Shown: one piece after another, positions 45,501-53,154 of the stretch | How positions within the stretch are numbered: position 1 is the stretch's first letter | Layout: every line of letters begins with the position of its first letter | NCBI RefSeq assembly: GCF_017916325.1 | Contig: NC_090168.1 | Location: forward strand, 1,259,143-1,323,142 | Length of the DNA: 64,000 nucleotides | Source of the DNA: Leishmania martiniquensis | Lineage: Eukaryota; Euglenozoa; Kinetoplastea; Trypanosomatida; Trypanosomatidae | Reading direction: 5' to 3' | Notes under the pieces: model-generated | The model's input: only the letters and a program-made list of their open reading frames with translations | Told to the model about the DNA's origin: nothing | Databases searched by the model: none | Made by a program: the position numbers and the translations under genes

Positions 45501-48500
45501 TGCAAATGCCGCGCTCGCCACCAGAGTGGGGCGCGATAGCGTTGCCGAGGCCACTGTGTACCGAGGCGCAGGACGTCGAGCTCCTCAGCAGTACTAGGGC
45601 CGAAGCTGAAGCTGTGGCAACGGAGCAGACAGTAACCACACCGCCACCCACAGCTGACAGAACGGCGAGGCCGAGTGAAGCGAACTCGCCTTCGGCAGCA
45701 AAGCTACTTGCAAGCTTTAACAATCGTAGTGATGACGGCCCCTTATCTGTATCTTTGGGGGAAGTGTCGGTATCTAGCCAGAGCAACACGGTGTCATCTC
45801 GCCTGACCCCGCTGTCAGCGTCGTCGATGGTGCTTCCGACTGCCGCAGCCGCAAAGAAGATGGCCTCGACTCCAGGCGCCTCGCTCTCAACTCTGCCAGC
45901 GCCGCCTTCCATCGTCCATATTCATGACCGTTTCGAGGTGCGCACAGTAAGCTGTACGAAGGAGATCGAGTCCATAGGTGAAGTGGTGGGTCGCGGTGCC
46001 GTCAGCATACTTAGTGCCCTGATCCGCTCTTCGCTCGACACGCTGCCGGTTCCGAACTGGATTGGCGGCCCAACCTACGGCTCGTGCGGCGGGCTGCTCT
46101 TTCAGCTGCTCTTCATCGTCTCCGCCAAGGCGGCTGCGGACGACTCGACAACGACCCTGGTGCGCTACTTTTTATTCTGTGTTGGCAATGCGGTCAAGGA
46201 GCAAAGGGACCGCGATCTTATGCGGGTCTCGCACCACGATCCCGCCCCGCCTTCGTGGAACGATTCCGACCGGCGCGCGGTGTCGCTGGTAGGGCAGGGC
46301 GAACGAATGCCGGGTCCAGCAACCGCCGAAAGCTCTCTGCCGAGCGGCAATGCGTCGCCGCTGGCACTTGGGCGCGGGGCATCGATCATTTCGGCCGCGC
46401 ACATGTCAGCCACTGCCACGAGCGCAGGAACATCAGCGAATAGTTACACTGGTGGACCTCTCACGACCGTGCCAGTTGTCTCCGCCGCCACTCTTACCAC
46501 GTGCGCGCCACCGTCTACGGTCTCTATCCCCACCGTTGGTCATGCCACACCTGTCGTTGCGGTCGGTCCTGGAGAAAAAGGTGGTGGGCTCACCCCTCTG
46601 CGTGCGCCGGCGACCACATCCAGTGAGAGCGGTGGCGATTTTTCTTCACAGCACAGTGGCGCGCCTGTGTCGCCGAAGGCGCCTGTGCCTCCGATGCGGC
46701 ACCTAGTGCCGCTCCTGCAAAGCTTTCGCAGCGCTGGTGCTGCTCACGTCGGGCAAGGGCAGCAGCGGAGCAGTAACTGCAGCAGCGGCGCGAGTACGGC
46801 ACCAGGTACCTATTCGGGTGTGTTTCTTTTCAACGTGAGCCGGTTCATCAGCTTGATTGTGGACATGCTCGCCATCAATGTTCTGGAGCTCCCCATGACG
46901 AAGCACTTCTTCTTGACCCTACTCCTTCTGTGTCAAGGGTGGCCGAACCGTTTTGTGGATCAGCTTAGCTGGCAGGTGATGAGGGCGTGCATCGCGGTGC
47001 TTAACCGGCCGTCAACGCAGGATGCCAGCGTCGGCCTTCTCGAGAGCGTCTACACACTGTCGACGCTGGTGCTAAGGCGTGGGTGGAAGCACAAGGGGGT
47101 CTTGGAGTCGTTTCTGCGCGTGCTATTTCGCGTGTTCGTGTCGCTCCCACCGGCATGGATGTCGGAAGCCGACGCGCGCCACCGCAAACGGCTTACGACG
47201 CTCATCTTACGCCATCTTGTGCTGACGTACGCCGGCACAAAGGAGCTCGAGAAGGCGCTGGCGGTGCGTACGCTGACGCAGCGCCTGTCTCTTTACAACG
47301 ACTTCGTCATGGTCTTCTCTCTCCCCAGCGAAGATGACTGCTGCGTGGCGTTTGAGCAGTACTGTGCTGACCAGTTCTCCTCGCTTGATACGCTCATGTC
47401 GGGCCGCCCGAAAGCCAAGGCAGAACTTGCCTTCAAGGCGAGCATGAAAACACGCGGCGAGTACATCAAGCGCATCAAGGCTTTCAACTGCCAGTACACG
47501 CAGGCGATCGAGGTGCCAGAGAGCTACCGCCGCACCGCCTTGCGTGTAGCGTACACTTCACGCTTCTCCTCGTTCGTAGCCTCAAAGCCGAGGGTCGCCG
47601 CGTCGCAGCTGCACTGGCTGCTCTCTGGAACGGCTGCTCTCCGTGATAGTCAAACGGTGTCGCGTGCGCCACCACGGAGAGTGGCGGTGGGTGGTGACCA
47701 CAGCGTCGTTGCTAGTGAGCGAGCGCAGCAGATTACCGCCAGTGATGGCGTGGAGCGGGTGCTTTACCACTTTATGGATCCACAGATGAACTACGGCGAA
47801 CTGAAAGGGGTGCTGTGGGGTGAAGGGTGCGCTTCACAGATGCCGATAGCCGAGTCGGCAATAAGCACCACAACGACCTCTGGCGCACCGAGCCATAATA
47901 GCGGTAGCGGTGCAAGTATCACTGATGTGGCAAAGGATACGACCAACGAGATGGCGTCGTCGGCCGCAACAGAAACACCAACCACGGAGGAGAATCCACC
48001 GAAGAACGACCTGGTCCGTGCCGCGCTATGCGAGGAACTCGTCCATCACATCGCAGTGCTTGTGCCGCCGCTAAGCACCCGCTGTCGCCCGCATATCGGT
48101 GATGATGCCTTTCCTGCAACGCTGAAAGGCCTGTCGATCACGCTGACACCATCCGCGGTAACGCTGCTGCGCTACTTGGTGGCACCGCACGAGACCCTTC
48201 GTTTTCTCAGCAATGGCTTCCGCATCAATGGCATTCACGCCACCCCGTGTCTCATCCTCCTTACGAACGTGAGCCTCAAAGTGATCGGCTTCTCCCGTGT
48301 GACGGAGGCCGGGGACATCATTCTCTGCGAGCACGAGATCGACGACGACAAATCCAGCCGCGGCGCCGCCAGCGAGCGGAGCATCCCAGTCCAGGGCAAC
48401 AACGATCTGGGCCATCCCCACAATGCCATGAGCTTTTCCAATGATGGGAAAGGGCCGGCGGTCAAGTCGGCACGCAAGAATCCATTTAGTATGGCCTCCA

Positions 48501-51475
48501 TGACAAAGCATCTGCAGAAGCTCTTCTACGACAACCCAAGAAAGAGTCGTCAGCAGCAGGACGGCACGCGCGTCGCACAGGCGATGCGGCAAGTAATGAG
48601 CTACCACTACGAGAGCATCTACTGGACCTATCTGGTCAGCTCGATCCGCGTGGTGCGCTCGCTGCACTACATGCATCTCGACACGGCTGTGCAACTGCAG
48701 CTCTATTATGACAGTGGACCAATGCTGTCGGTGGTGGATGCGAAGCAGTCCATGAACCCATCTGCAAGGAAGGAGCTCATCAAGGTGCTCAAGGACGTCG
48801 TGGGGACGCAGCAGTGCACTTTCATCGATGAGAGCCAGCGAGTGGCGAGCATGAGGACGCAGCTGGTGCGGTGGGCAACCGGATCCCTCTCGAACTACGA
48901 GTACCTTCGCTTCTTGAACGAGGTGGCTGGTCGGACGAACCGCGACTTGAATCAGTACCCCGTCTTTCCATGGGTGCTGGCGGACTATACCAGCATCACG
49001 CTGGACCTCGAGTCTGCCTCGACCTTTCGAGACTTTGCGTACCCGATGGGGGCCCAGACTGAGAGCCGGCGCGCCGCTGTCGCGCAGCTCTTCGAGAACA
49101 CCCGCGAAGCGCGCGACTTGGACACGGGCAAGTCCTACCCGTTTCACCACGGTACTCACTACTCCACTAGCGGCGGCGTACTTTACTTCCTCCTGCGCGC
49201 GCAGCCCTTCACAACATATGCGCGCCTCTTTCAAGGCGGTGACTTCGACCTCGCGATGCGTCTTTTTGACTCCGTTGCCGCCTCGTTCACCTCATGTGTG
49301 ACAGGGCCAGCGGACTGCAAGGAACTCATTCCTGAGTTCTACGTGAATGGTGGATTCTTAGCCAACGCAGATCACCTCAATCTCGGCCACAAGTCAGACG
49401 GCAAAGCTGTTGATGATGTGCTGCTTCCCCCCTGGGCAAAGAACTCGCGACAGGTCTTCACGGCCGTCATGCGCTACGCGCTGGAGTGTCCCTACGTGGT
49501 CGAACACTTGCATCAGTGGATTGACCTTGTCTTCGGTGTGCGCCGGCGTGGCCCACTCGCGCTCGAGCGGTACAATATGTTCCAGCGCATGACGTATGGC
49601 GAGGAGGTAGTTCAGGCACTCAAGAACGCCCAGACGCCGCATGACTGCGACGTCATTATTGCTGAGGTGGACAACTTTGGCCAGACACCTCTGCAGCTCT
49701 TCCAGGAGCGTCACCCCTCCCATCATGAGCTAGCTCCCGTTCTGAAGGCGTCTCCACTGGACGGCGGTGGCGGAATGGCATGGTCAGACACTCACGGCAC
49801 CGGCGGTGGCGGCTCGGCAGCGGTGCTGCCGGCGATGAATAGCTTCAGCACGGTGACGCTTGGCGGTCCCTACACCTCATCCACGGCCGCGACCTCAGCC
49901 GCTGGCGCAGGAAGCCAACTCGGGTCCCCCTTTAGCAGCACCGTGTCCTCCAGCGCCTTCGCTAGCGGGCAGACTTACACGCAAGCGTTCCGCCGCGAGG
50001 CACCAAAGGTGATGCGGATGCTAATCCATGCCATGGATGCAGCCCAGACGTGGTTTGTGCTTCGCGATCCGCCAAGTAGCGCCCTGCAGCACCCGCCGCC
50101 ATCGGCGCTGACAGACGCGTTTCGCGTTGGCAGCCAAGCCATCCTACACTTTAGCATGCTGCGTGCCCCGAAGAAGCTGGCGTGCGCGTACGCTCAGCTT
50201 GTGCCCGTGGCGGACACAAACTGCTACCTTTGCTGGCACGCGCGGGAGGCGCAAATCGTACGCTACACGGCTGGGCAGGCCACCTTTCACTCCGTCATCG
50301 CCTTCAATCCGCGGGACGAGAGCGGAGCCCTCATCAGCGCCATCGCTGTTGGACCGCGCGAATCTGTCCTGCTGGTTGCCACAAGCATTGGCACGGTGTA
50401 CTGTCTCTTTCCCGACGACGACGGCAACGGCGCGCTCCACGTGCGCGCGACACTGTGCTACCACCGCTCACCCGTCACGAAGGTCGCGCTAGAGTCAACG
50501 CGGCATCTCGCCGTCACCATCACATCTTCTGCCGGTGAAGACGACCCTATCCTGTGGCGCGTGCAGCGAAGCGGGTGCTGCATAGTCCGTCGCCTCCGCG
50601 TTGAGCAGTCGCTTCCGACGCCCGAAGACGCCTCGATATCGCCAACTAGTGAAGCAGCTGCCGAGGTTGCCGAGACGCGCTCCGTCGTGGATGTCGCAAT
50701 AGACCCCGTGTCAGGCAACGTGGCACTCGCTACGGCTCGCTCACTGTTGCTCTTCGACAACAATGGTGAGCCCTTCGGCGCCGGCATTTTGCCATCCCCG
50801 ACGTCGCTTCTCCCGATGGGCACCGCTACGCTCGAGGACGATAACGGCGATGTTGGCGTGGTAGTCAGTCGCCCTGTGCTCTGCGTAGCCGACATCACCG
50901 CTCTCACCTTCTATCAGACAAGTGAGTGGGCCTCTGGCATGGGGGTGCTCCTCACCGGCCACAGCGACGGCAGCCTCTCCGCTTGGCGTACGACGCGGCT
51001 TCCGCCGCACACCGTCGCGCCCGGTAAGGTCGCCATGGTGGAGTTTCATTCTCGGCTGTTCAGCGGGGCGGCGGGGCCGGCGGCATCGGCCACTGCGAAC
51101 AGCCTTGCAGGACAGCAAGATACTGCTGCGTCGCCCACAGCCGCCGCCGGCGTCGGGGGCAACTGTAGCCTATCCATGGCTCATGCTGCGTCTTTTGGAA
51201 ACTGGGCCCCCAGTGGCGGTGCGACCAGCACGGCAGCCGGTGGCGTTGGCACGGGCGTAACGAGCTGCCCCGTGACGGCGCTGCATCAAGAGAACGCGGA
51301 TGTGCCCACCTTTTATGTGGGCTACGCCAACGGGGTCGTGCGGCAGCTCGTGTTTGAGGATCCTGTGCTCTCCCTCTTGGGCGGGGGCAGCGGTGGTGGC
51401 GCCGGCGGAGGCAGCGGTACGAAGGACGGTGTGGGCAGCGGAAATGCTGTGGAGGATCCGAACCGGCGTCGCTGA
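36527..51475 (+). CDS. Giant BEACH-domain protein (neurobeachin/LRBA-like architecture)
   Basis: 4982 residues in one exon. BEACH proteins scaffold vesicle trafficking, lysosome-related organelles and autophagy. Order seen: helical armadillo-like N-terminus broken by long Ser/Gly-rich inserts (for example 730-980); a concanavalin A-like sandwich at about 1650-1825 (GFSISAWFQF, then QKWVHVCAVL); a helical region at about 1940-2360; disordered linkers at about 2420-2640 and 2770-3150; a PH-BEACH module at about 3830-4095; the BEACH domain at about 4105-4400 (LSNYEYLRFLNEVAGR, YPVFPWVLADY, GFLANADHLNLG); and WD40-like repeats at about 4540-4960 ending in a poly-Gly tail. This matches the NBEA/LRBA class; I see no FYVE domain as in ALFY. 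It is longer than typical human members because of low-complexity inserts. A 387-codon antisense frame inside it is a shadow. Confidence 0.95.
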   Translation: MPSLSERDLVRVEKLFNITRGLLEYGKQHHHHDQFSATMAPASAASDSTIRYPSTVLREHQDREGATGSSSSISERRLWTELAFLMSRVVAVQKLSLMSYVTTDPGMMITELARMLLNFLQESCSVAAGSGKESRIRHVALLAQDRLFFLLRVFCSLKNCAVMLSETSGFDNVSAAREVFDAICGHVISGQHLSWMSQIYVWFCDEAARLARSEDAMPSVYVYATYDTLCSVMGCCSDHVECAKTFLYSEPVACVTYMFYGLKLRISAGDPLRPYEDESPVMKSREVTVGEAAGQETSTTNPDTHESNSGTPPEATACDAMRAGPIPQRPPGASYLKTRHFTTLIASSTQPSRQAAKVSPSTSAKSATFASLVGPDSAHASGSNTSTSWAFNQPELSRSQLKALLLGGRENAFDSLLFVALDIVIAVMRSTRDYGHWMVLSTVSNVLLLSKKSIEIGDTAAEASASGRLCTTASAVSPPLSRVVAMYENIMVLFQFLFALMAEVGKERPARPLFERSSSAPGTLNLNGMERGQKRGEGKGVPLPPGSSSLGRELSPLVQLRAEGFSSTTVCEANPHPATPKLESSCKVASMDNTQLREYLSQQVVHIVLQIDLHAVLMATARLLECDQTLFRVLHSFCVLEAQSAEQAKPAKRRGGHSTLGGHRKRDASASKATHTALLNQSHSASIMGCAPENPLGSMSGMCESGVGSLPMLDAASRFFFTSNLGDLRFMASDARCSDGLDGGLCENAGSCSTSRMGGGTGSGRGSGLGDPSPIAPLGTVPMQGSVSPNPLEPGQRLLHPQQHHRRRQSGDGGRKKKVMKSGAGDGGGGESFAKSFFKSFFGNLSSGIGAVTVTRSLGNVGSDGDAERESWGGSSVTVFSCSESGEDGSSGSIDSGASDDDDILSGVIGGLDGGAAGSLLSPPSFGASGSGCRRALKAGAHHRHQRQKSRVKAACSPWRDVPSYTALAREVVRILNLVQADAALSIDVRLGAGLLLPSIVLRDSQVFRLYEGRLLIRNYLSLLRQELRHHIKPREVSTDTAANRAEALHTARGAAQEHQRSMSDNAAARVSPPPPQWPLHSSMVECSTSLPNARAHLTQKELIAFAAKVIETLEYSFKVLGVIPLASDVASLSELPPYFFCTDGVAPLGVALESLFTRVVALWLIGLVSAQCDEDIDRRAMEVLLQIMSSAVVRGSLPKDSSTALMVTPFGNATAVQIGPAIGLGVPDSTAAAFSPPLSTPMTTDTLSSTFLTETELGMLPNAARPMLHAGLLPPSSCAGLNAADNDAETGLHRSHLHGSIFRTTELSGLRTAPDVDTRVVECANTVEALSSVFRVLLSRSQDPLSPAELTVVLSLFTSHDSNLSRLGRECMTRSLATPSVYPFYSDVILDSNTLLLAQMLSWLSAYLTSAVLTPVTRRMRRLWMQRFGCVDAVIRVLVRVLDSPRSTPNFMRIIPQIFQFLSAFESGDRKSPQLSSTNFIASVTERLAKLEGIEFFIIVTQAVLDASMGARGNVDGRRPNVSGPQAQYADMQVIGSFRVALNHCAAEKPVFLELLPSLLTFAKVHSEQLFADLVKVLFRVLECTSIVRSERLVDFALEHGLSQLLPFLELPARYIEERLPFTGTAAELYSFWQPILLRAPRRSRLRFMSHGGVQVSIGLWPSTGFSISAWFQFDRLYITIPLFEFHGILSDGDGISAALRGSSMTASIIIFGGDSAQLTINNEQRMTINENEALRNFGPQKWVHVCAVLRATHILDLYISGFKVGTTAFPYLAAGAEVRVNVGYTDAVLHNTAPLRADASPLFSIGDIELWAQSLSRSQVEAEFASGGNSQLTTKLSGQQGASPAKIREEGVPQELTLLCHTGSSSVPNSFGTSPNYSVGGLAALISLKSQSAGSSGVTGLSFPTASHVSMGAGSDFKDDTGPRSGEAWSASAARMARFLPLENEDDMLQNVLACPTGIPVFAKLVGRYAAPPKTWVDYPLLWAARGGIGRMLDWMHLVTSSEQLEGLLRLILECVQHTTLAVTLDPRTYLLFTYMLTNHVARYMTNTACDQLVELASSQVDMFEVEQRVIIDRLAFEHVLSDLRFYAAMRLETALYLLQRVRRLFHTSKCRYAKHNARFVSPYRFVDRLLHSLIGVAARTPVQLYRAVVKVVQQVVLACDMEDGLVHIFTSLVALLTPEEKVTSSRRNAQVSVLLPVMGSVTRDTVMPLRTANELTRVMLSSLVECFSQSPCMSTLSRTVDLPWYAMCASRFADPATVVYATRIFFEAAQHNPVLHEEVVQHQSAIVEVLAAHAAHEDLILLLLALTMGAARHIDILSHKHSLWQQLDSLLRTFSPEPNALVAPIFVRLFVLHLDRVARLPCQRLVKVQAMVEDERRLSYRVRRYFSLARVCSRLMIIIRVRRYRALLIRHQPPTSSSSAAGTPILSLAHDPPARTGGLEYSSSSNSSQNVSFAYRGGAGVMGGPTTHGRMNAFAASGSSHSCEPPGLLRTSPLGADFTTGARGGEDDGVLTGVEHSVPHLQSPRDPRGVVRCNMSSCGEAQQWKPPVLLPDMCATQPPPLSTTPAPHARTATAPSPMNAAVGYDAGNSPKRACKVAGSSVVPPASSCPRERQAPPATRGADDTGGGDSAAASVTAFALIVDDRSQDSFGLFARWSKYRRAFAVLRISVRLWLSLQARRCRWTLMHRSHLYEEDFKCRRAGTLFCIRMLHHFASMPSYFYLFVNSPIQTAALSSLVSCISRDGLLEELDMWDKLIRSMVIVPAREPAVMTAADTDASARTTRASEKAQQEGEDMRALLSASLLQEEGTGYVEDREGSGKGAGALPEEEAGMCSAGAMRCRSSSVPGMATATQPMPPHSSCSNCSADTSSVGRGSAHEDEEEGAPGLPLPAVSAKAIQRLTRSCSMTSRSAGSSPTQLDKIAALHSSLPSFFSHREELEGADVESAGSEQRCRGAIEDGDASSVTSDCFDAAAHLSAQSTRTPLQRLRSLQMPRSPPEWGAIALPRPLCTEAQDVELLSSTRAEAEAVATEQTVTTPPPTADRTARPSEANSPSAAKLLASFNNRSDDGPLSVSLGEVSVSSQSNTVSSRLTPLSASSMVLPTAAAAKKMASTPGASLSTLPAPPSIVHIHDRFEVRTVSCTKEIESIGEVVGRGAVSILSALIRSSLDTLPVPNWIGGPTYGSCGGLLFQLLFIVSAKAAADDSTTTLVRYFLFCVGNAVKEQRDRDLMRVSHHDPAPPSWNDSDRRAVSLVGQGERMPGPATAESSLPSGNASPLALGRGASIISAAHMSATATSAGTSANSYTGGPLTTVPVVSAATLTTCAPPSTVSIPTVGHATPVVAVGPGEKGGGLTPLRAPATTSSESGGDFSSQHSGAPVSPKAPVPPMRHLVPLLQSFRSAGAAHVGQGQQRSSNCSSGASTAPGTYSGVFLFNVSRFISLIVDMLAINVLELPMTKHFFLTLLLLCQGWPNRFVDQLSWQVMRACIAVLNRPSTQDASVGLLESVYTLSTLVLRRGWKHKGVLESFLRVLFRVFVSLPPAWMSEADARHRKRLTTLILRHLVLTYAGTKELEKALAVRTLTQRLSLYNDFVMVFSLPSEDDCCVAFEQYCADQFSSLDTLMSGRPKAKAELAFKASMKTRGEYIKRIKAFNCQYTQAIEVPESYRRTALRVAYTSRFSSFVASKPRVAASQLHWLLSGTAALRDSQTVSRAPPRRVAVGGDHSVVASERAQQITASDGVERVLYHFMDPQMNYGELKGVLWGEGCASQMPIAESAISTTTTSGAPSHNSGSGASITDVAKDTTNEMASSAATETPTTEENPPKNDLVRAALCEELVHHIAVLVPPLSTRCRPHIGDDAFPATLKGLSITLTPSAVTLLRYLVAPHETLRFLSNGFRINGIHATPCLILLTNVSLKVIGFSRVTEAGDIILCEHEIDDDKSSRGAASERSIPVQGNNDLGHPHNAMSFSNDGKGPAVKSARKNPFSMASMTKHLQKLFYDNPRKSRQQQDGTRVAQAMRQVMSYHYESIYWTYLVSSIRVVRSLHYMHLDTAVQLQLYYDSGPMLSVVDAKQSMNPSARKELIKVLKDVVGTQQCTFIDESQRVASMRTQLVRWATGSLSNYEYLRFLNEVAGRTNRDLNQYPVFPWVLADYTSITLDLESASTFRDFAYPMGAQTESRRAAVAQLFENTREARDLDTGKSYPFHHGTHYSTSGGVLYFLLRAQPFTTYARLFQGGDFDLAMRLFDSVAASFTSCVTGPADCKELIPEFYVNGGFLANADHLNLGHKSDGKAVDDVLLPPWAKNSRQVFTAVMRYALECPYVVEHLHQWIDLVFGVRRRGPLALERYNMFQRMTYGEEVVQALKNAQTPHDCDVIIAEVDNFGQTPLQLFQERHPSHHELAPVLKASPLDGGGGMAWSDTHGTGGGGSAAVLPAMNSFSTVTLGGPYTSSTAATSAAGAGSQLGSPFSSTVSSSAFASGQTYTQAFRREAPKVMRMLIHAMDAAQTWFVLRDPPSSALQHPPPSALTDAFRVGSQAILHFSMLRAPKKLACAYAQLVPVADTNCYLCWHAREAQIVRYTAGQATFHSVIAFNPRDESGALISAIAVGPRESVLLVATSIGTVYCLFPDDDGNGALHVRATLCYHRSPVTKVALESTRHLAVTITSSAGEDDPILWRVQRSGCCIVRRLRVEQSLPTPEDASISPTSEAAAEVAETRSVVDVAIDPVSGNVALATARSLLLFDNNGEPFGAGILPSPTSLLPMGTATLEDDNGDVGVVVSRPVLCVADITALTFYQTSEWASGMGVLLTGHSDGSLSAWRTTRLPPHTVAPGKVAMVEFHSRLFSGAAGPAASATANSLAGQQDTAASPTAAAGVGGNCSLSMAHAASFGNWAPSGGATSTAAGGVGTGVTSCPVTALHQENADVPTFYVGYANGVVRQLVFEDPVLSLLGGGSGGGAGGGSGTKDGVGSGNAVEDPNRRR

Positions 51476-53154
51476 CGCGCCTTCGGCGTGTTTACATGAT
51501 ATACCCGTCTGGAGAACGGCAGGCGAGACTGGGTAAGTTGAGAGGCGGTGCCGCTCAGATTTGGTGTTCGTCGAACCTGAGCAACCACTCGTTCAAAAAG
51601 ACCAAGGAGTGGTGGACTTGGAGTGGCTGTCAAACGCTTATGTGATGGCGGTCCGCGACTGCAATGGCATCAGTGTATGCACGTGCATGCTCCTCGGCAG
51701 CTTGTACACAGCCTCTTAACCCTCAATGCTCAGAGCTGGGGAACGCAGGGAGGGAAGGAAAAAAAACAACTGCAGCATCCTTCGGTATGAAAGAAGGGAC
51801 CGCAGAATGGCCAAGGAAAAAAATGCGCAGCTTCAAAGGGCCAAAGGGAGCGCCCCATTTCGAGAGACGAGAGGATGTGAGATGACGAGCAGCGGCGGCG
51901 CGATGCGCACAGGCGTGCTACAAAAAGGGACCCTACCCCATCCCCTCTCCCCTTATCGCCACATCCACTAAAAAAGGGGTGGTGCATGGGCACGTAAACA
52001 AAAAAGTCAGCCAGCCGCAAACCCCTCTGCGAACGGTGCTTGAGTTGATATGTTCGATTGGTCTGACGGAGAGGGGGCGGGCGGGGGGAAGAAGGAGGGA
52101 CCATCGCGCCTCTGCCGTTTCCTCTCACTCTCTCACTGAGTTGAGTCTCCCTGTATCGCTTTCGCCATTTTCGCATTCTTCCTCCAGCCTCTCTTCGCCT
52201 CCATGTCTGCTCCTTCTTTCCAACACACGTATTGTTTCTCTTTACGCTGCACTCCACACGCCACCATGGCATGCATGAAGAAAAACGAAGGAGGTTAGCC
52301 ATCACATCAGAGAGCGGGCGAACGTTTTCTTTCGCGTTCCGCAATAAGCGGAGCTCATCTGATGTTTCATTCCTCGTTGTACATGCAGCTGTCTCTCTAT
52401 CTCTGTCTCTCTGCTGGTGCGCTCGTGACTGCTTCACACGCACGCACACAGACACCGACACGCACGACAGCCCCAAAGCCGCTCTCCGTGCGGCCCTCTC
52501 CTCACTCTTCGCTCGCCGCCTCGCATCTTTTGCACACACTTTTTTTTCGCTACCTCCTCCAAACGGCGCACTCGTGTGTGTCTTTTCTGTCTCTCCTCAT
52601 CGGCGCGGATCCTCCCTCAACCGGTGTTAGCGTAACGGCTAGGCCCCAAGACGCTCATACGAGCATAGTCTTGGCGTGGTAGTGGCGTGCCGTTGGGCGC
52701 GCTTCGTGCTGCCGCTGTTGTCAATTCGTGCAGAGTGTGATCTCATCACATCCCCTGTTTTTCCTTCCCCCCTCTCCAGGTTTGGTCTTGAGACCCCCGC
52801 TATTGCACACGTGATCTACAAATCCGTGTCTGTCGTGCGTGCGTGCGTGTGAGTGTAAGTGTGTATCGTTGGGTGAGTAAGTGGCTGCAGGCGCACCAAT
52901 CCCAAGACGGTGGGTTCCACTTGGCCACTATCATCGTTGCCGCCCCGGTCCACATCCGCGTATAGAGCTATTCTTCATTAGGTATTAGCGCATTGATTCT
53001 TCACTTCTAGTCGAGCCGCCCCTCCTCCTCTCGGCGCCTTCTCACTGTCCTCCTCTTTTCACCAACTGACGCGATAGCCCGGCCTTTGTCGTTGGCATTC
53101 CGTGTGTGTGTGTGTGTGTGTTTACATCCATAAACATATACGCGCTCGCGAGCG
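51476..53154. other. Spacer between the BEACH gene and the GTPBP gene
   Basis: About 1.7 kb with no credible gene. The first part is mixed to purine-rich (51720-51900), then C/T-rich from about 52120. A TG microsatellite lies at 53103-53121, just before the next gene. A 269-codon minus-strand frame at 51730-52539 is low-complexity and unsupported. Confidence 0.6.
52751..52779 (+). promoter_or_regulatory. Candidate trans-splice acceptor for the GTPBP gene
   Basis: A strong C/T tract ends in CCTCTCCAG, with the AG at 52778-52779, about 375 nt before the ATG. A later AG at 53009-53010 is an alternative. Confidence 0.45.

Noticed and set aside
48071..49234. 387-codon antisense frame under the PH-BEACH region
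   Set aside because: Shadow of GC-rich codons; the sense strand encodes recognisable BEACH motifs.
51730..52539. 269-codon minus-strand frame after the BEACH gene
   Set aside because: Arg/Ser-rich, spacer composition, wrong strand.
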